A stretch of 64,000 nt of DNA from Silene latifolia (lineage: Eukaryota > Streptophyta > Magnoliopsida > Caryophyllales > Caryophyllaceae). The DNA lies in assembly GCF_048544455.1 (NCBI RefSeq), contig NC_133526.1:2248001-2312000 (forward strand), given 5' to 3'. The position numbers and the translations under genes are program-made. Within the stretch, counting starts at the first letter, position 1; each line of letters begins with the position of its first letter. Positions 34,845 to 47,035 of the stretch are shown here, one piece after another. A model generated the notes under the pieces. That model ran no database searches, was not told where the DNA came from, and saw only the letters and a program-made list of their open reading frames with translations.

Positions 34845-35893
34845 GATGGCGCCACCGGGTGGTACCCAAATTGGACGCCACCGAGGATATTATAGTAAAT
34901 TGCGTAGATATTTTTCCTTATCTCCCTTGAAATTTGAATTTTTAACAAATTAGTCGAAAAGGGTAGTTTAGGAACTTAATGCATAATTAATTATAGTCAA
35001 AATTAATATAAAAAATATATATCAGTAGGATCTCCCTGACATTTTGCCACTTATTGAGGAGGGATGCGTTATAAGATTGTTCTTTGTTGTTTACACGGTT
35101 TGTTCCAATCCCACAAGCTTGTTCTTTATTTGTTTACATGATATATTGATAAAGAGCTTAGTGTAGGCAACATCCATGGTTGGACGAATACACCGACGTC
35201 GTACTTAGATGAGTCGATTGGTGGACAAGCAATGGTTCTTGGTGTTGGATATGTGGATTTGTGGCAAGAGATGCGGCGGACCCGAAAAGATTGAGCCACG
35301 GCGACTCAATTTTTGCTTGACTCGGGCTTGGGTTTCACTTCCGAGCTCTTATTTGAATATTTGATGGTGCTATGTTTCTAGACAGAGTAACAATGGATTA
35401 TATTATGCAGGTGACAAGTTGATAATTGTGGTTTTAGGCTTTTAGCAGTAGCACAATAGCCATGGTAATGTAGTGAATTGGTGAGAAGGCAAACAACGGA
35501 GCACAATGGCCTAAATTTTGCGTAAATTTATTTGTTAGGTCAAGCTTGTGTCCATTTTAATTTGATTCGTCTCTTCGGGAGATGTAAATCAGAGTAGATG
35601 AAGATCAGAACATAATACAATGATGAATAAACTTATTCACAGATGGAGATAATTTATCGTAAATTGGGTTAATATTAAATAAATTGTTTAGATGTAAAAT
35701 TATTGATGAAATTTAGTTTAGTTAAGAGTTTAAATTTAATTGAATAAAGAAGAATACATATGAATGACATTAATACCCTTAAAATTTTGGCGCAAAATCG
35801 AAACCCAAAATTTTATTTTATTTTTTTTCTTTTTCTTTAATTACGGTGGCGCCGAGATTCGGTACCACCCGGTGGCGCCCTATCGCCATCCTA
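34845..35893. mobile_element. ~1.05-kb element with GC-rich ends
   Basis: Left end 'gatggcgccaccgggtggta' and, read inversely, right end 'gatggcgatagggcgccacc' followed by 'gggtggtaccgaatctcggc'. The two share 'cgccaccgggtggtacc' and a second 'cgccaccg' step. The interior is AT-rich and non-coding. One end of the same family (tcaccgggtgataccgaaat) is seen at about 40745-40800. Confidence 0.6.
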
Positions 35894-36168
35894 AAAAAAA
35901 TGATAATATTTCAGACCATCTTAAGCAAGACTAATTGAAAATTGTTTTATCAAAGAATAATTGCAGAGAATGTGCTAATCTTGTTTTCGTACAAAGTTGT
36001 GATATCTCAATCCTCAAAGATGCTCGCGGTGGACAGAAAATTTCGTCATTTAGACCAATCTGAAGCCCAAAATTTTAGATATCCGATCCAAACGTCAGAT
36101 ATCCAATTTTTGATATCTATAAATTTCCAGGTCGGATATCCAAAAATCCGGATTGGATAAAATATCTT

Positions 36169-36716
36169 GGGATATTCTACATGGTACCCCTCAATTTTTC
36201 GACTTTCTACATGGTACCCCTACACTTTTTAAAACATATATGATACCCCTAATTGTTGTCATTATCACTAAGTGTACCCCTAAACTTTATTTTTCGTCAA
36301 TTAAACTCAGTTTTAAGCATTAAATGATTACTTGGACGCGTAACCAAGCTTGTCATTTATCATCCCATGACATAAGGACTCTATTAGGATCAATATCCAT
36401 CTTTGGACGTGATAATTTGGCACGGAATCAATAAATTTTCCGTCAAATTTTTTTAGCCATATATATCAATAAATATTAGGATCGAGATAATATTGAGCCT
36501 AATAGAGTCCTTATGTCATGGGATAGTAAATGACAAGTTTGGTTACGCGTCCAAATCATTACCTAACGCCTAAAACTGAGTTTAATTGATGGAAAATAAA
36601 GTTTAGGGGTATACTTAGTGATAATGACAACAATTAGGGGTACCATGTATGTTTTAAAAGTTTAGGGGTACCATGTAGAAAGTCGAAAAATTGAGGGGTA
36701 CCATGTAGAATATCCC
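36169..36716. mobile_element. Foldback element with very long inverted repeats
   Basis: Left end 'tgggatattctacatggtac' and right end 'gtaccatgtagaatatccca' are exact inverses, and the match stays perfect for more than 50 bp. With few mismatches it goes on for about 230 bp per arm, so nearly the whole 548 bp folds on itself. AATATCT at 36162-36168 and again at 36717-36723 is a likely 7-bp target duplication. Non-coding. Confidence 0.85.
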
Positions 36717-36723
36717 AAATATC

Positions 36724-37360
36724 TTTAGCTACCTATCTAATTAGGTTCGAAATAATACTAACTTAACCATGTCATTCAGTTCGAAAACACCAAGTCCATA
36801 TACAAATGGCTTCAGAGGAGGATAATCTAGTTTGGGCTCTAAAACTACAAGGCCCAATTCAAAATTATATTGGATCAGCTTGAATATCCGAACATCTCAA
36901 GTTTGATATCGATATCTGAAATTTTCAGATCGGTCCCGGAATATCCAAATGACAACAGATAGGTTTCATACATGTAATAATACAACAAATCGGTCACCAA
37001 TTACTCTATATGCCGGCAAACAGCTCGTTTTCAGGCACGTTCTAGTCGGACCTTAACAAGGTTACTCGGAACTAAAAGGGCAAAAAAAAAAAAAAAAAAA
37101 AAATAGAAACACGACAATGAAAACACAAGCAAATGAAGTGCCCGACATTGAATCACAATATTTGCAAACTAATATACGTTTCACAATATTTGCAAACTAA
37201 CGTAAGTTCCATAGTATTTGCAGGCTAAAAGCCGCAACCGAACTTTGCACTTAGGTTGGTACTTCAAGCATAAGAGTTAAAAGGGACGACAACATAACCG
37301 GAAATCAAAGTATCAAGTACATGAGACAGTCAGGTAGTCGTCAAATTCGTCACAGGAAAG
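36724..37360. other. Intergenic DNA and 3' flank of BI-1
   Basis: A poly-A run near 37083-37102 and a small direct repeat ('tttcacaatatttgcaaacta'-like words near 37155-37200). It probably includes the BI-1 3' UTR on the minus strand. Confidence 0.4.
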
Positions 37361-37367
37361 CTGATAC

Positions 37368-40076
37368 TTAGTTTCTTCTCTTCTTTTTCCTCTCTTCCTC
37401 CTTCTCTGTCGAATTCTTGAGCTGCATAAGGAACATCGATTATCAGTAACGAGAAAAGCTCTACTGCGAAAGAGATAGAAGAAATATATTTCGAAAAAAA
37501 TTAAGTGATTCTCAAAAGCATGATTCAGATAATTAAATGGAGACGATGTATCATCCTGATAGAAGTATATAACAATCAGTAGACATTGAATAACTTACCA
37601 AAATAATCAAGATCCTCACAAAAACAGCAATAAAGTCGGTGAAGAGAGTGAGGGCATGCTTCACATGATCAAGGTCGCCTTGATGAGCCTTCTCGATGAT
37701 CATCTGAGTATCAAACACAATGTATCCAACGAAAACCAGAAGTCCGAAGTACAACTGCAGAATGTCAACACAAAATTTCATCAGGACAAGCACTTTCTGA
37801 AATGAACATAAGCGATATCCCTCCTAATTTTCCCCATTTTCAAAGAATAAGCCGGAAGTGAATTCAACACGACAATACTAATTTAGGCTTGACCATGACG
37901 AAGGGACAATCCCAAACTAGTTGTTTGTCAAAACCCAGAAGTGTAAACAGGAGAAAACTAGAAAAGAGATGAAAGTTAATGATATTGATCCACAGCCACA
38001 GGCGGTCACGTACCTCAAACTTGAACGTAGATGTCAAGCCTCCGAAAAGGGAAGATGCAATCTGCAACCAGAAGAGCATAGAGAGACCAGATGAACAAAG
38101 GGCACCCAACCATAGGTACTCCTGGCGCCTTGCAAGCATGGCTGCCGCAGAGAAGCAACCAAATGCTATCGCACATCCCACAAACGCACTCACCAGAATG
38201 CTGCAATTAAAGTTAACACAAACATAAGCCGATGTGATAAATGTTGGAAAGACATAAGGTAGTTGGGAGAAGTGTAGATAAACGGAGTTTCCGTCCCAAT
38301 CTTCATTGATCTTATCTTGGAAATCGACATTCAAGATATAACGAATTTTAATCCAAAAAAACAGTAAAAAAATCCGGCAGAGATGCTAAATAGACTAGAC
38401 TTGAAACATAAAACTTAAGACATGAAAGGTTACAAACCTTGGGTCAACCGCAACAGCCAGTTGAACAAGAGGACCAATTGAAGCCCCTTCAAAGACAGCG
38501 GCGGCCATCAGAAGACCAGTTCTCTTCCTCTACAAAGCGAAGCATAAAAAGTCAATCTACAAGCGCACTAACAAGCAAAAAATGAATTAACTAGCAACAT
38601 TAACCAAAGATGACTACCTCCTCATGTGGAGAGATAGAGAGTAACCATGTCATGCAACCCAAGCAAGCGAGGGTAGTTAGGAGACCACCGATATTCAACA
38701 GAATATGTAGGTACGACCCAGCAGCCGAAGCAACAAGAGCAAAGCATAATGTCAGATACACCTGCAGCCAACAATCTCACAGAATTCAGTTCAGTTTTGA
38801 GCGTAATTGGTATCTCAAACGACAATCAAAACAGCAATGCAACTCTTCAACAGTTTCAGACCAAATTCCGAGCTTGTTGAACACACTAACCAAATTCCGA
38901 GCTTGTTGAACACACATACCCCAAAAAGAGATTAAACGACCTCGACAGATAGTCCTTAACACTAAACTGCCAACACTCAAGATTCGACTACACACCAAGA
39001 AACTACATTCTTTGCTGTAAGAGATTTTGTAACAGTATAACTACATTCTCCAAACACCAAACCACAATGTTCTAGACTTCTAGCGCCTCAAAGACCCCCT
39101 CCGATTTCCGAATGACCCGTGATGAAATATATCGAGAGTTGCAGCGAGATGACACTACTTTGCATCATATTATAGATCACAATTCACAAACAATTAAGTA
39201 ATTTCGTTTCATTCAAACACATAGTAGAAAAAAACAGTTCTAACCCCATCACAAGCTTGTGACGGATATTTGCCGTCACAAATGAGAATTTGTGCCCTAG
39301 AAATAGCTACATTAAAATCCCAAAAAAACATCAAACTAAACCCTAAAGAACCCCACCAAAAATCAAACATCTACCCCCAATAAAATTACAAAGCACACAA
39401 TAAACCCCAAAAAAATAAACATCACACAAACCCTAAAAAACCCCCATCAATAATCAGACAAATGAACAATAACAAACCCAATAAAATTACAAAGAACCAG
39501 AAAAATCCCCAAAATAACATCTCTCAAACCCTAGAAAAACCAGCAGAATTAGAAATAAATCAACAAATTACAAAGAACCCAGAAAGATTCACACAAACCC
39601 TAAAAAAACCATCAAAATTAAACCAAATAAACAACAACAATTCATCAAACCTAATAATAAAGTAAAATTTATAAAACAAGAGCTCAACTTTATAATCAAT
39701 TGATCAATCCCAATTGAAATTAGCCCAAAATAACATCTCTCAAACCCTAGAAAAACCATCAGAATTAGAACTAAATCAACAAATTACAAAGAACCCAGAA
39801 AGATTCACACAAACCCTAAAAACCATCAAAATTAAACCAAATAAACAACAACAATTCATCAAACCTAATAATAAATTAAAATTTATAAAACAAGAGCTCA
39901 ACTTTATAATCAATTGATCAATCCCAATTGAAATTAGAGTAAATTAAACGAACCTTTTGAAGATGTGATTGAACAATTGGTGAAAAGTGACGGAAATTCT
40001 TGAAAGTATCATAACCCCATTGATTCCCATTTCCTGCTGCTGTTGATGATTGAAAATACGATGAATATCCTTCCAT
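37368..40076 (-). CDS. BI-1: Bax inhibitor 1 (ER cell-death suppressor)
   Basis: Six exons on the minus strand: 40076-39954, 38761-38618, 38529-38438, 38200-38014, 37754-37599 and 37421-37368, giving 251 residues; family members are usually close to 247. Residues 1-41 are the cytosolic N-terminus ending '[13 protein letters not shown]'. Six or seven membrane helices follow, with '[20 protein letters not shown]', '[20 protein letters not shown]', '[20 protein letters not shown]' and '[20 protein letters not shown]'. The tail is charged ([12 protein letters not shown]), as in plant BI-1, where it is needed for activity and calmodulin binding. BI-1 sits in the ER membrane and restrains programmed cell death under stress by affecting calcium and sphingolipids. 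All joins keep frame and all introns are GT-AG. Intron 1 (1.2 kb) holds tandem duplications and a MITE relic. Confidence 0.95.
38860..38917. repeat. 29-bp tandem duplication in BI-1 intron 1
   Basis: 'accaaattccgagcttgttg' followed by 'aacacac' occurs twice with a period of 29 bp, about 100 bp before the exon 2 acceptor on the minus strand. Confidence 0.9.
39234..39298. mobile_element. 'gacgg' MITE relic in BI-1 intron 1
   Basis: 'ccatcacaagcttgtgacgg' then 'atttgccgtcacaaatgaga' and 'atttgtg' show the family's ends placed close together, as in a nearly complete internal deletion. Confidence 0.6.
39508..39937. repeat. ~215-bp tandem duplication in BI-1 intron 1
   Basis: Copy A (39508-39723) and copy B (39724-39937) differ by a few substitutions and a 2-nt length change in an A run. 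Copy B stops 16 bp from the exon 1 donor. Very A-rich on the plus strand, so the BI-1 transcript is U-rich here, as plant introns are. The peptide frames through both copies are by-products. Confidence 0.93.
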
Positions 40077-40744
40077 TTTATTTAATTCTTATTGTAATTC
40101 TTCTGAATTTTTATCAAGAAATTGATTTAGAGATGAATGATTTCGCAAATTCTGGGTTGAATTGTATGAAATTTGTTTAAAGATCGAGTCTTTATTATAT
40201 AGGGACTTAATTTGAGGTTGATTTGGTTTCCTGGAAATTTCCGGGGTGTGTTTTGACGGAATTACCCTTTGAAGGTATGTTTTTTTTTTTTTTTTTTTTT
40301 TTTTTGTTTAAAGACGGATAGCTTAAAACGAGTTAAATTATAGACGGAATAAAGACAAAGAGTTTATTTAAATTCTAATAAAGAGGCTTGCTTTCCTCAA
40401 AAATAAAATAAAGGCGCCTATTATATTTATTTATTTGTTTAAGTGGTCGTTTAATTGTTGTGACGGATATGTCGGTTTTAAGAGAGACCGATTGATTTAG
40501 AAGGGTATTTTGGAAATTGAAGGGAAATTGGGGTTGTGTCTTGACTATTGTGCGTGTGTTCGGGAATGTGGTAGAAGGTTATAGGGTCAATGGAGTTTAA
40601 TTGGGTAAGGATTATTAATTTATTAGTGTGTTTTGTTTGTTGAAGACTTTGGAGGGAAGTAAACTCTATTTGTGAAGAACGTGGTTGGACCAATTAGAGA
40701 TTGACAATTCGGATTTCATGTTGGATAGAGCATCGTTTATTTAT
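40077..40744 (-). promoter_or_regulatory. BI-1 upstream region
   Basis: Contains the BI-1 leader and promoter on the minus strand. A poly-T tract lies at about 40282-40304. 'ttattatatagg' near 40192 would read as a TATA-like 'cctatataataa' on the minus strand, about 115 bp before the ATG. Confidence 0.45.
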
Positions 40745-40800
40745 GGATGGTGATAGAGCGTCACCGGGTGATACCGAAATTCAGCGTCACCGTAATTAAA
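40745..40800. mobile_element. One end of the 34.8-kb element family
   Basis: 'gcgtcaccgggtgataccga' and 'ttcagcgtcaccgtaatta' match the inverted right end of the element at 34845-35893. No second end is found nearby; the Helitron array begins just after it. Confidence 0.45.
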
Positions 40801-41628
40801 TACAGTAAATCAATATCTATCTATATTAATTAAGGAAGCTTTTTTCGAGCGATAACATTGACAAAACACCTCAGATTAATAAATAAATGCTAAATAACCA
40901 ATAACCAATACGACTAGAAGATAGAGTTTCTCAGCAATTACTGAGTAGTTAAAGAAGTCTTATTAGAGTCAAATATCCATCTTATAAACAATCTAATTTC
41001 CAATTCCAATAAAATATTATTTAAAGATAATGAAAAAGGCTCATTTAATTGAATGAGGAGTTTGTGTTGGAATCATCATGAAACAAAATCTTTTTACATA
41101 TATAAAAGGAAATAAAATTAGGCGTTCTTTTCCTATCCTTCCTTCTTAATTCTTTAGAGTATGAACTATACACGTATAATTTATGATAATGGTTTCTTAG
41201 TGTCTATCCTTCATTCTTTCTCAATGATTTCTTAGTGTGATTTATGCATGTATGAGTATATTGTTTTATTTTTATCGTCAACTTAATTACTCCTAATAAT
41301 ATCTATACTCTTTCACTTTGTATGTACTAACAGGTTCATGCAATCAATTCCTTAACAATCTCGATCGTGTTCTATGGTAAGCTATGGTCATTTATTTTGT
41401 AATTAGCTTGATTCTTTGTTATCAATAAAATATGGTTGACTAATCTATTTAATATTAGTTTGATTTGCGAATCAATGAGCAACGCAATTGGCATCTTATT
41501 GGGTAAGTTTTAATACTATACAGAGTATTATCGATTAGAGTTATCTCAGCTAAGTATTATCTACGTTCTTTTTTACTGTATTTTTTATATTTGCTCAAAA
41601 ACCCTAATTTATTCAAAAACAATGTAAA

Positions 41629-44573
41629 CTAGTTGAAAAGCCCGTGCGATGCACGGGGCTCCAATTAGGATTATCTTTAACAATGTGTATGTTGAATGTT
41701 CCAAGAATTTGTTGAACAACATATTGTAAACGTTGGTTTACATTGCCATGTTTGGTAGTAGAAGTCAACTAAACTAAATATAAAAAAAAGTCCAAATATT
41801 TTAAAAATTGGAGCATCTGTATAAATTTATTCTATAGTTGATAAAAAAAAAGTTCAATTATGTTTAAATCATCGATAAATAAAAGTTCATGATTGGTGTA
41901 GTTGATCATAATTATCTATATTTAGTGTGTTTAGAGAAAATGTTAGATCTCTTATAGCATACGTTTACCTTGACTATCTACAATTAAGAGTGTTTTGGTC
42001 TATATACTTATCGTAAAATCAAATCATACTGAATTCCAATAAAATTAGTAGTCTCTAAACAACAGTACAAAAATATATGTGATTCTATTACATAGAATAC
42101 ATGAGGCTTCCATTAGGATCATCTTTTACAATATGCATGTTGAATGTTCTAAGAAATTGTTGAACAATAGATTGCAAATGTTGGTTTAATTTACATTGTC
42201 ATGGTTTGGTAGTAGAATTCTATTAAGTTAATAAAAAAAGGCCTAAGTATGTTGAAAATCGGAACACACAAAACTATTGGGTTGATTTAATTGATTATTG
42301 ATGGATCATCGGTCCATTTAACATAAAAGCTACTCTTTTTGGTTTACGTTAATTATATTATGTAGTTACCTATTTTTATTGTTGTACGCACCACCGATTT
42401 TAGTCAATTTAAAACGTCATTCCCAAAAATGTGGTTTAATTCCTTAAAATGAATACGTGATAACTGAGACTGACTTTTATAGGATTCACAAATTAGATTA
42501 ACTTACAACATCTACTAATATATTCCATTTTGTAAGCATACGACAGTGTAAATGTTGAATGGTGGTACGCAAAACAACAGATATCTCAATTATATATGTA
42601 AACTGTTTGAAGGGTTTTTGTTAGATCTCTAAACAATAAATTTGTTTTTGACTATCTACCATTAAGACTGGTTGTTCCCTATGAACTTCATGCGAAATAT
42701 ATAATACGGCATCTAATTTTGTAGATGTGGGATATATTTTTGAGTGAATTAATGATCAACTTTTCAAAGTCTGAACTCCAAAAAGCAAATGAAGAGTTTT
42801 GTGTGGATTGAAGAGAGTAGGATATTAGGATACTACTGTTAAACTTGATTAGTTTTAGATTAATTTTATTAAAATTATAACTCATTTTTGTTTATTTGAA
42901 ATTTTGTCTATCAACAAAATCAAGTATCATTATTTTACATTATTATTCTACTCTTTATTTATAATAGCAAAATGAACAAATTTTCAAAAAAGAGTTTCAA
43001 TTTTAAGAAAATGGCTTCAAATTACTAATTATATATGTACAATCGTTTCACTTCATAACCAATATATATGCAATTAGTTGTGTTTATTTTAACCTAATTT
43101 ATTACACTAAGCAGTACCTTATATTCAACTAAAGTCATATGCGATACCTCATAGTTAACCATTAACAAAAAAAAAAGGATTTTTTTTTTCAAAACTCGGG
43201 CTACCAAAGTGCGTGGGAATTATTAGTCGAAACCTCAGGACACCAAAGTGGAATTATGCAAACCTCAGGGCACTAAAGTGGAATTAACCCAAACCTTGGG
43301 GCACCAAAATGGAAATTTTCCAAAAAAAATAAATTATGAAAAGCTACTGCAAAAATTATTGCACTTTTAAATATACAATTAGTGCATGACATAGTAATAA
43401 CCAGCCATACGCAAACCGTGGTAAATAATTAAAGGAATAGAAACACATAGATGAATTGGAATTTATAAAGTAAAAATTGACGTAACCGAATAATTTTGTA
43501 TATTTGGCAGTTCAATACATTTTTAACGTCTATTATGGATTTGATATGAATTTGAAACCAGTTTGAAGAAAAAATTCGGTGATATAATAGCAGATTATAT
43601 ATAGTCCGCACAATTTTTCTATATATTTATCGTACACTGATTCATTCATAAAATCATAGTTAACTGGTTTTTGGATTATTAGTCCCGTATAAAATTGTAA
43701 TTCTTGACTTTGTTCATTTCTATTTAAATTTTTGGCTTGACAAAATCGATATGAGACTTATTTAATATTTTTAAATGATAGCTCAATTTTTTTTAATCTT
43801 ATGTGAATATTATTGGTAATCTAATCATATTCAGAATTAAAACTATTTCATGCCACCGTTGAAGTTGTTTATTTCTAATATTGTCATTATAAAAAAAATT
43901 CTCCTCCCGCCGCCATTGTAAAAGCCAAAAGCTAAGCAAATGTCATTCCTTACTTCTTTTTCCTATTATGACATGTGACTTTTTTCTAGAGTATTTTTTT
44001 AAAATAAAAATCAGCTTTTTCTTATGGTTTTTGGAAGATAATTAGGGGTTTGGTTATAATTAACAACTCGGATATTTTGTAAATCTTTTAAATATTCAAA
44101 AATGTAATAAAATAAAATTATCTTTTGTTTTTTTTTTTCTCTCAATGAGTAATTGTATGTTTATAAAATATGCAATTTTAACACTTTTATACGTTTATTA
44201 TATGATCTTTTTTGCGTTATAAATATTTCTAAAATAAATATTCTTTATAAAGCTATTTTCCTATTATTATTTTAGTAAAGAATAATAGATAAATTATTAG
44301 ATCCACTTCTATTAGTATTATTTTTCTCATAAATAATTGATCTACTTCTAGTAGGATTATTTTCTCATAAATTATTAGATCTACTTCGATTAGGATAATT
44401 TTCTCATAAATTATTAAGAGGAAAAAGCTAGATCTACACTTATTAGGATAAGGATAATAATTTTATATAAAATTATTTTATATATAGGAATTCTAAAAAA
44501 GTTGGACTCTCTAATATCGCTCGAAAAGTTTCTGCTTTATATATATGTATTGATTGATTGATTGATTGATTGA
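41629..44573 (-). mobile_element. Helitron nested on the minus strand
   Basis: Read on the minus strand: 5' TCAATCAATC... near 44573, then 'gcagaaacttttcgagcgat' and 'agagagtccaac' (same subterminal words as Helitron 2), and a 3' hairpin CCGTGC-ATC-GCACGG with CTAG ending at 41629. The flanks are A (41628) and T (44574), as required for A^T insertion. It is 2.9 kb and non-coding. Confidence 0.65.
43183..43325. repeat. ~38-bp repeats of 'cctcagggcaccaaagtgg'
   Basis: 'accaaagtg', 'caccaaagtggaatta', 'cactaaagtggaatta' and 'caccaaaatgga' follow one another at regular spacing after 'aaacctcagg'-like words. It resembles one arm of a foldback MITE whose other arm is missing. Confidence 0.55.
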
Positions 44574-44574
44574 T
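44544..44574. repeat. (TGAT)n microsatellite at a Helitron 5' end
   Basis: Six to seven 'gatt' units exactly at the predicted 5' end of the nested minus-strand Helitron; Helitron 2 has a (TATC)n run in the same place. Confidence 0.8.
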
Positions 44575-44751
44575 GAAGGTATTGCCATCAGTATTTTGAG
44601 CGATTTCAACGAGCTCAACAATATAAATTATTTTCAAGGGCTCTAACTAAAAATTAAATATTCAGAAAATTTAATTTCATTGAAAGTTGAACTTCCTTGC
44701 ATCATAGAGAGTCTAGAGATTTCACCGTTAATCAAACACTTTATTTTAAGG

Positions 44752-44935
44752 GTAATGCTAAATACAACCCAGGGGTTGTATTTAAGCATTAAATACCTTC
44801 TAATTTGGGTATTAATTTAGGAATTAATAACTAAATTACACATTAACCAATACAATTAATGCATATATCAAGAATTTATTTTCTCTTTTGGTTTTTTAAA
44901 TACAACCCACTGGGTTGTATTTATCATATATCAAT
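44752..44935. mobile_element. Small MITE with palindromic ends
   Basis: Each end holds a small palindrome, 'aaatacaacccaggggttgtattt' split as arms aaatacaaccc/ggttgtattt, and at the right 'aaatacaacccactgggttg'. The interior is AT-rich. About 180 bp. Confidence 0.6.
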
Positions 44936-45177
44936 AACTAAATTACCACTGGGTTTTTTAAAGTTTTATTTATTATATTCAATATCATATAAAGTTTTGA
45001 GAAATATATGAACGTTTAGTTAGGCCGTATTAAGTAGTGCTTTAAGGTTTTAGCTGTCTCTAACGTATATGCATGATTTGTTTTATTTTGTTTCGGTCTA
45101 TAGTGGTAGAGTAACATTTATGCAGTGTACTTATCTATTCCGGAGTAAATACTCCGTAGCTATTGCAATTAACAGTT

Positions 45178-45362
45178 AGTCTTGTTGAAGACGGGTCGGA
45201 GCAAGTGACGGGTAATGTCACTCACAAAACGGATAGGGGGGACAAGGTGGGGGCACCCTCATGTGCTTCCCTCTCTCCTCTATGTGGATCATTTGTGAGA
45301 GGAAATGGTATCCGTCACTCCAAAGTGACGTATACGTGCCGTCTTCAATGAGATTTTGTGTG
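45178..45362. mobile_element. 'gacgg' MITE (copy 4)
   Basis: Left 'tcttgttgaagacggg' and right 'gccgtcttcaatgagatt' are inverted. The interior has 'ggggggacaaggtggggg', 'catgtgcttccc' and 'atggtatccgtcact'. It is the most complete copy of the family in the window. Confidence 0.65.
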
Positions 45363-46444
45363 CAATTAATTGTTAACGCCCAATCAAGATCTACTTTTTC
45401 ATTTTAAAATTAGGGTATATGCAACGGAATACCAGTTCATAGACTATACATCTGAGGTAGTACCTCTTATTATTTATTTTCTGAGTTTTATTTTAAAGTT
45501 TTTGAGTTTTGTTTTAGTATAAAGTTTTTGAGCACATTTACTAAAACATTACACTAAAAAAATATAATATTGCTCAAAAACTATATTTATAAATGGTAAT
45601 ATGCTCAGAAAAAATGTATATATGCTCAAAAATTACAAGTCTGAGGTACTATCTCAGATGCGTAATCCTTTTTCTCAACGGAATACTACATAGACGATTT
45701 ATTGATCACCTTTGCTTGGTAGAATCAAAACTAATTATGGTCCTACAATTATGGCATAATAGTATGCATCTAAAAATTAGAGTTAACTTAAATGGTTAAA
45801 TTACATTTATTGGTTATTAACGATATAATTTAAATATCGTCTTATTAAGACACCACAACGATATAACAATACTAAGATCACAAAGTTATGTACCAAAGTC
45901 AAAAAGTGATTACAAATGTCAGAATAGGGACGATCTCTCACATAAATCATGCTTTAAACATTCATGTAAATTTTCTATGTCAAATGCGTAGAAATGGGGA
46001 ATTTTGATTCGAGTAAAATACAGGTCATGTATATTTCGAGCTAAAGAAATACGAAACAATAATATTTAAACTTTACAGGGTTTTTTGGTGGATCAAATCA
46101 AAAGTAGATACACATTTTTCCGGGCTAATGTGTTTTTAGTAATAGATCAAAATAAGATAAATACTTCCACATGTTTTTAAATAGTTATCCTCACTCACAA
46201 TAATCGTTGTAGTCACCGCTTAGTCTTGAAACATTATGAAAGACTTTATAGGCTAATGGGTTAGCTAAGTCCAATTGAATTTTCCCTCAAAAAAAAAGTC
46301 CGATTGAATTATGAAAAAAATATCTGACCTTGTGCGATGAGTTGAAGTAACTTCCTTAAGACGATAAAAGTGAGGATGATATCGTGATAATGACACTACA
46401 CGAAAATAGGATAAGAATTCAGCACGAATTTAAAGGGTTTGGAT

Positions 46445-47035
46445 TTACGCTTTGTTTGGCATGTCTTTTCAGATACCTGTTTTGACTAAATTACTTTTTT
46501 TTTGTCAAAAATTTCAGGTAGCTTATTCTTTTGGCAGTGTTTGACAAGCATCTTATTTGCCCAAATAAATAACCCGAAATGAAATGTTACCTAGGGTAGC
46601 ATTTTAGATTTTAGGTACCTTATTCTAGGTTATATTACCCTTTTATCCTTTCAATCTATAATATAATATATACTCCCTCCTATTCACTATATTCTTCCCC
46701 TTTCCTTTTTGCACAAGAATTAAGAAAGTGAATTTGGACCACACAAAACACACTACCCCACATGCAATTTAATTTGGACCACACAAATCAACCCAAAAAA
46801 GGAAATAGGGAAGAAAACCCGAATAATCCGAATAAGGAAATAGGGAAGAATATAGTGAATAGGAGGGAGTAATATATAATAAATAATTATTATATTTTTT
46901 TTACGTATTTCATCAAAATAAGCTACAGTTTCAGTTAGTTTGCCAAACATTTTTTTTATATAATCAGTCAGCTTATCAGTTCCTAATTTCCAGCTACTTT
47001 ATCAGCTACTTTTTTAGGTTTCAATTAGCTTTTCA
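46445..47035. mobile_element. 'gctttgtttgg' MITE interrupted by a Stowaway MITE
   Basis: Reads as the reverse of 3274-3652 ('caggtagctta', 'gaaatgaaatgttacctag', 'cagctactttatcagctac'). A 197-bp Stowaway element (46673-46869) sits in its middle. The right end is less clear than the left. Confidence 0.6.
46673..46869. mobile_element. Nested Stowaway MITE
   Basis: Ends 'ctccctcctattcactatat' and 'atatagtgaataggagggag' are exact inverses, flanked by TA. Internal 'ggaccacacaaa' words match the element in bL19c intron 2. Confidence 0.85.

Noticed and set aside
39462-39917. Two near-identical 67-codon frames in BI-1 intron 1
   Set aside because: They are the two copies of an intronic tandem duplication read in the same frame on the antisense strand of BI-1.
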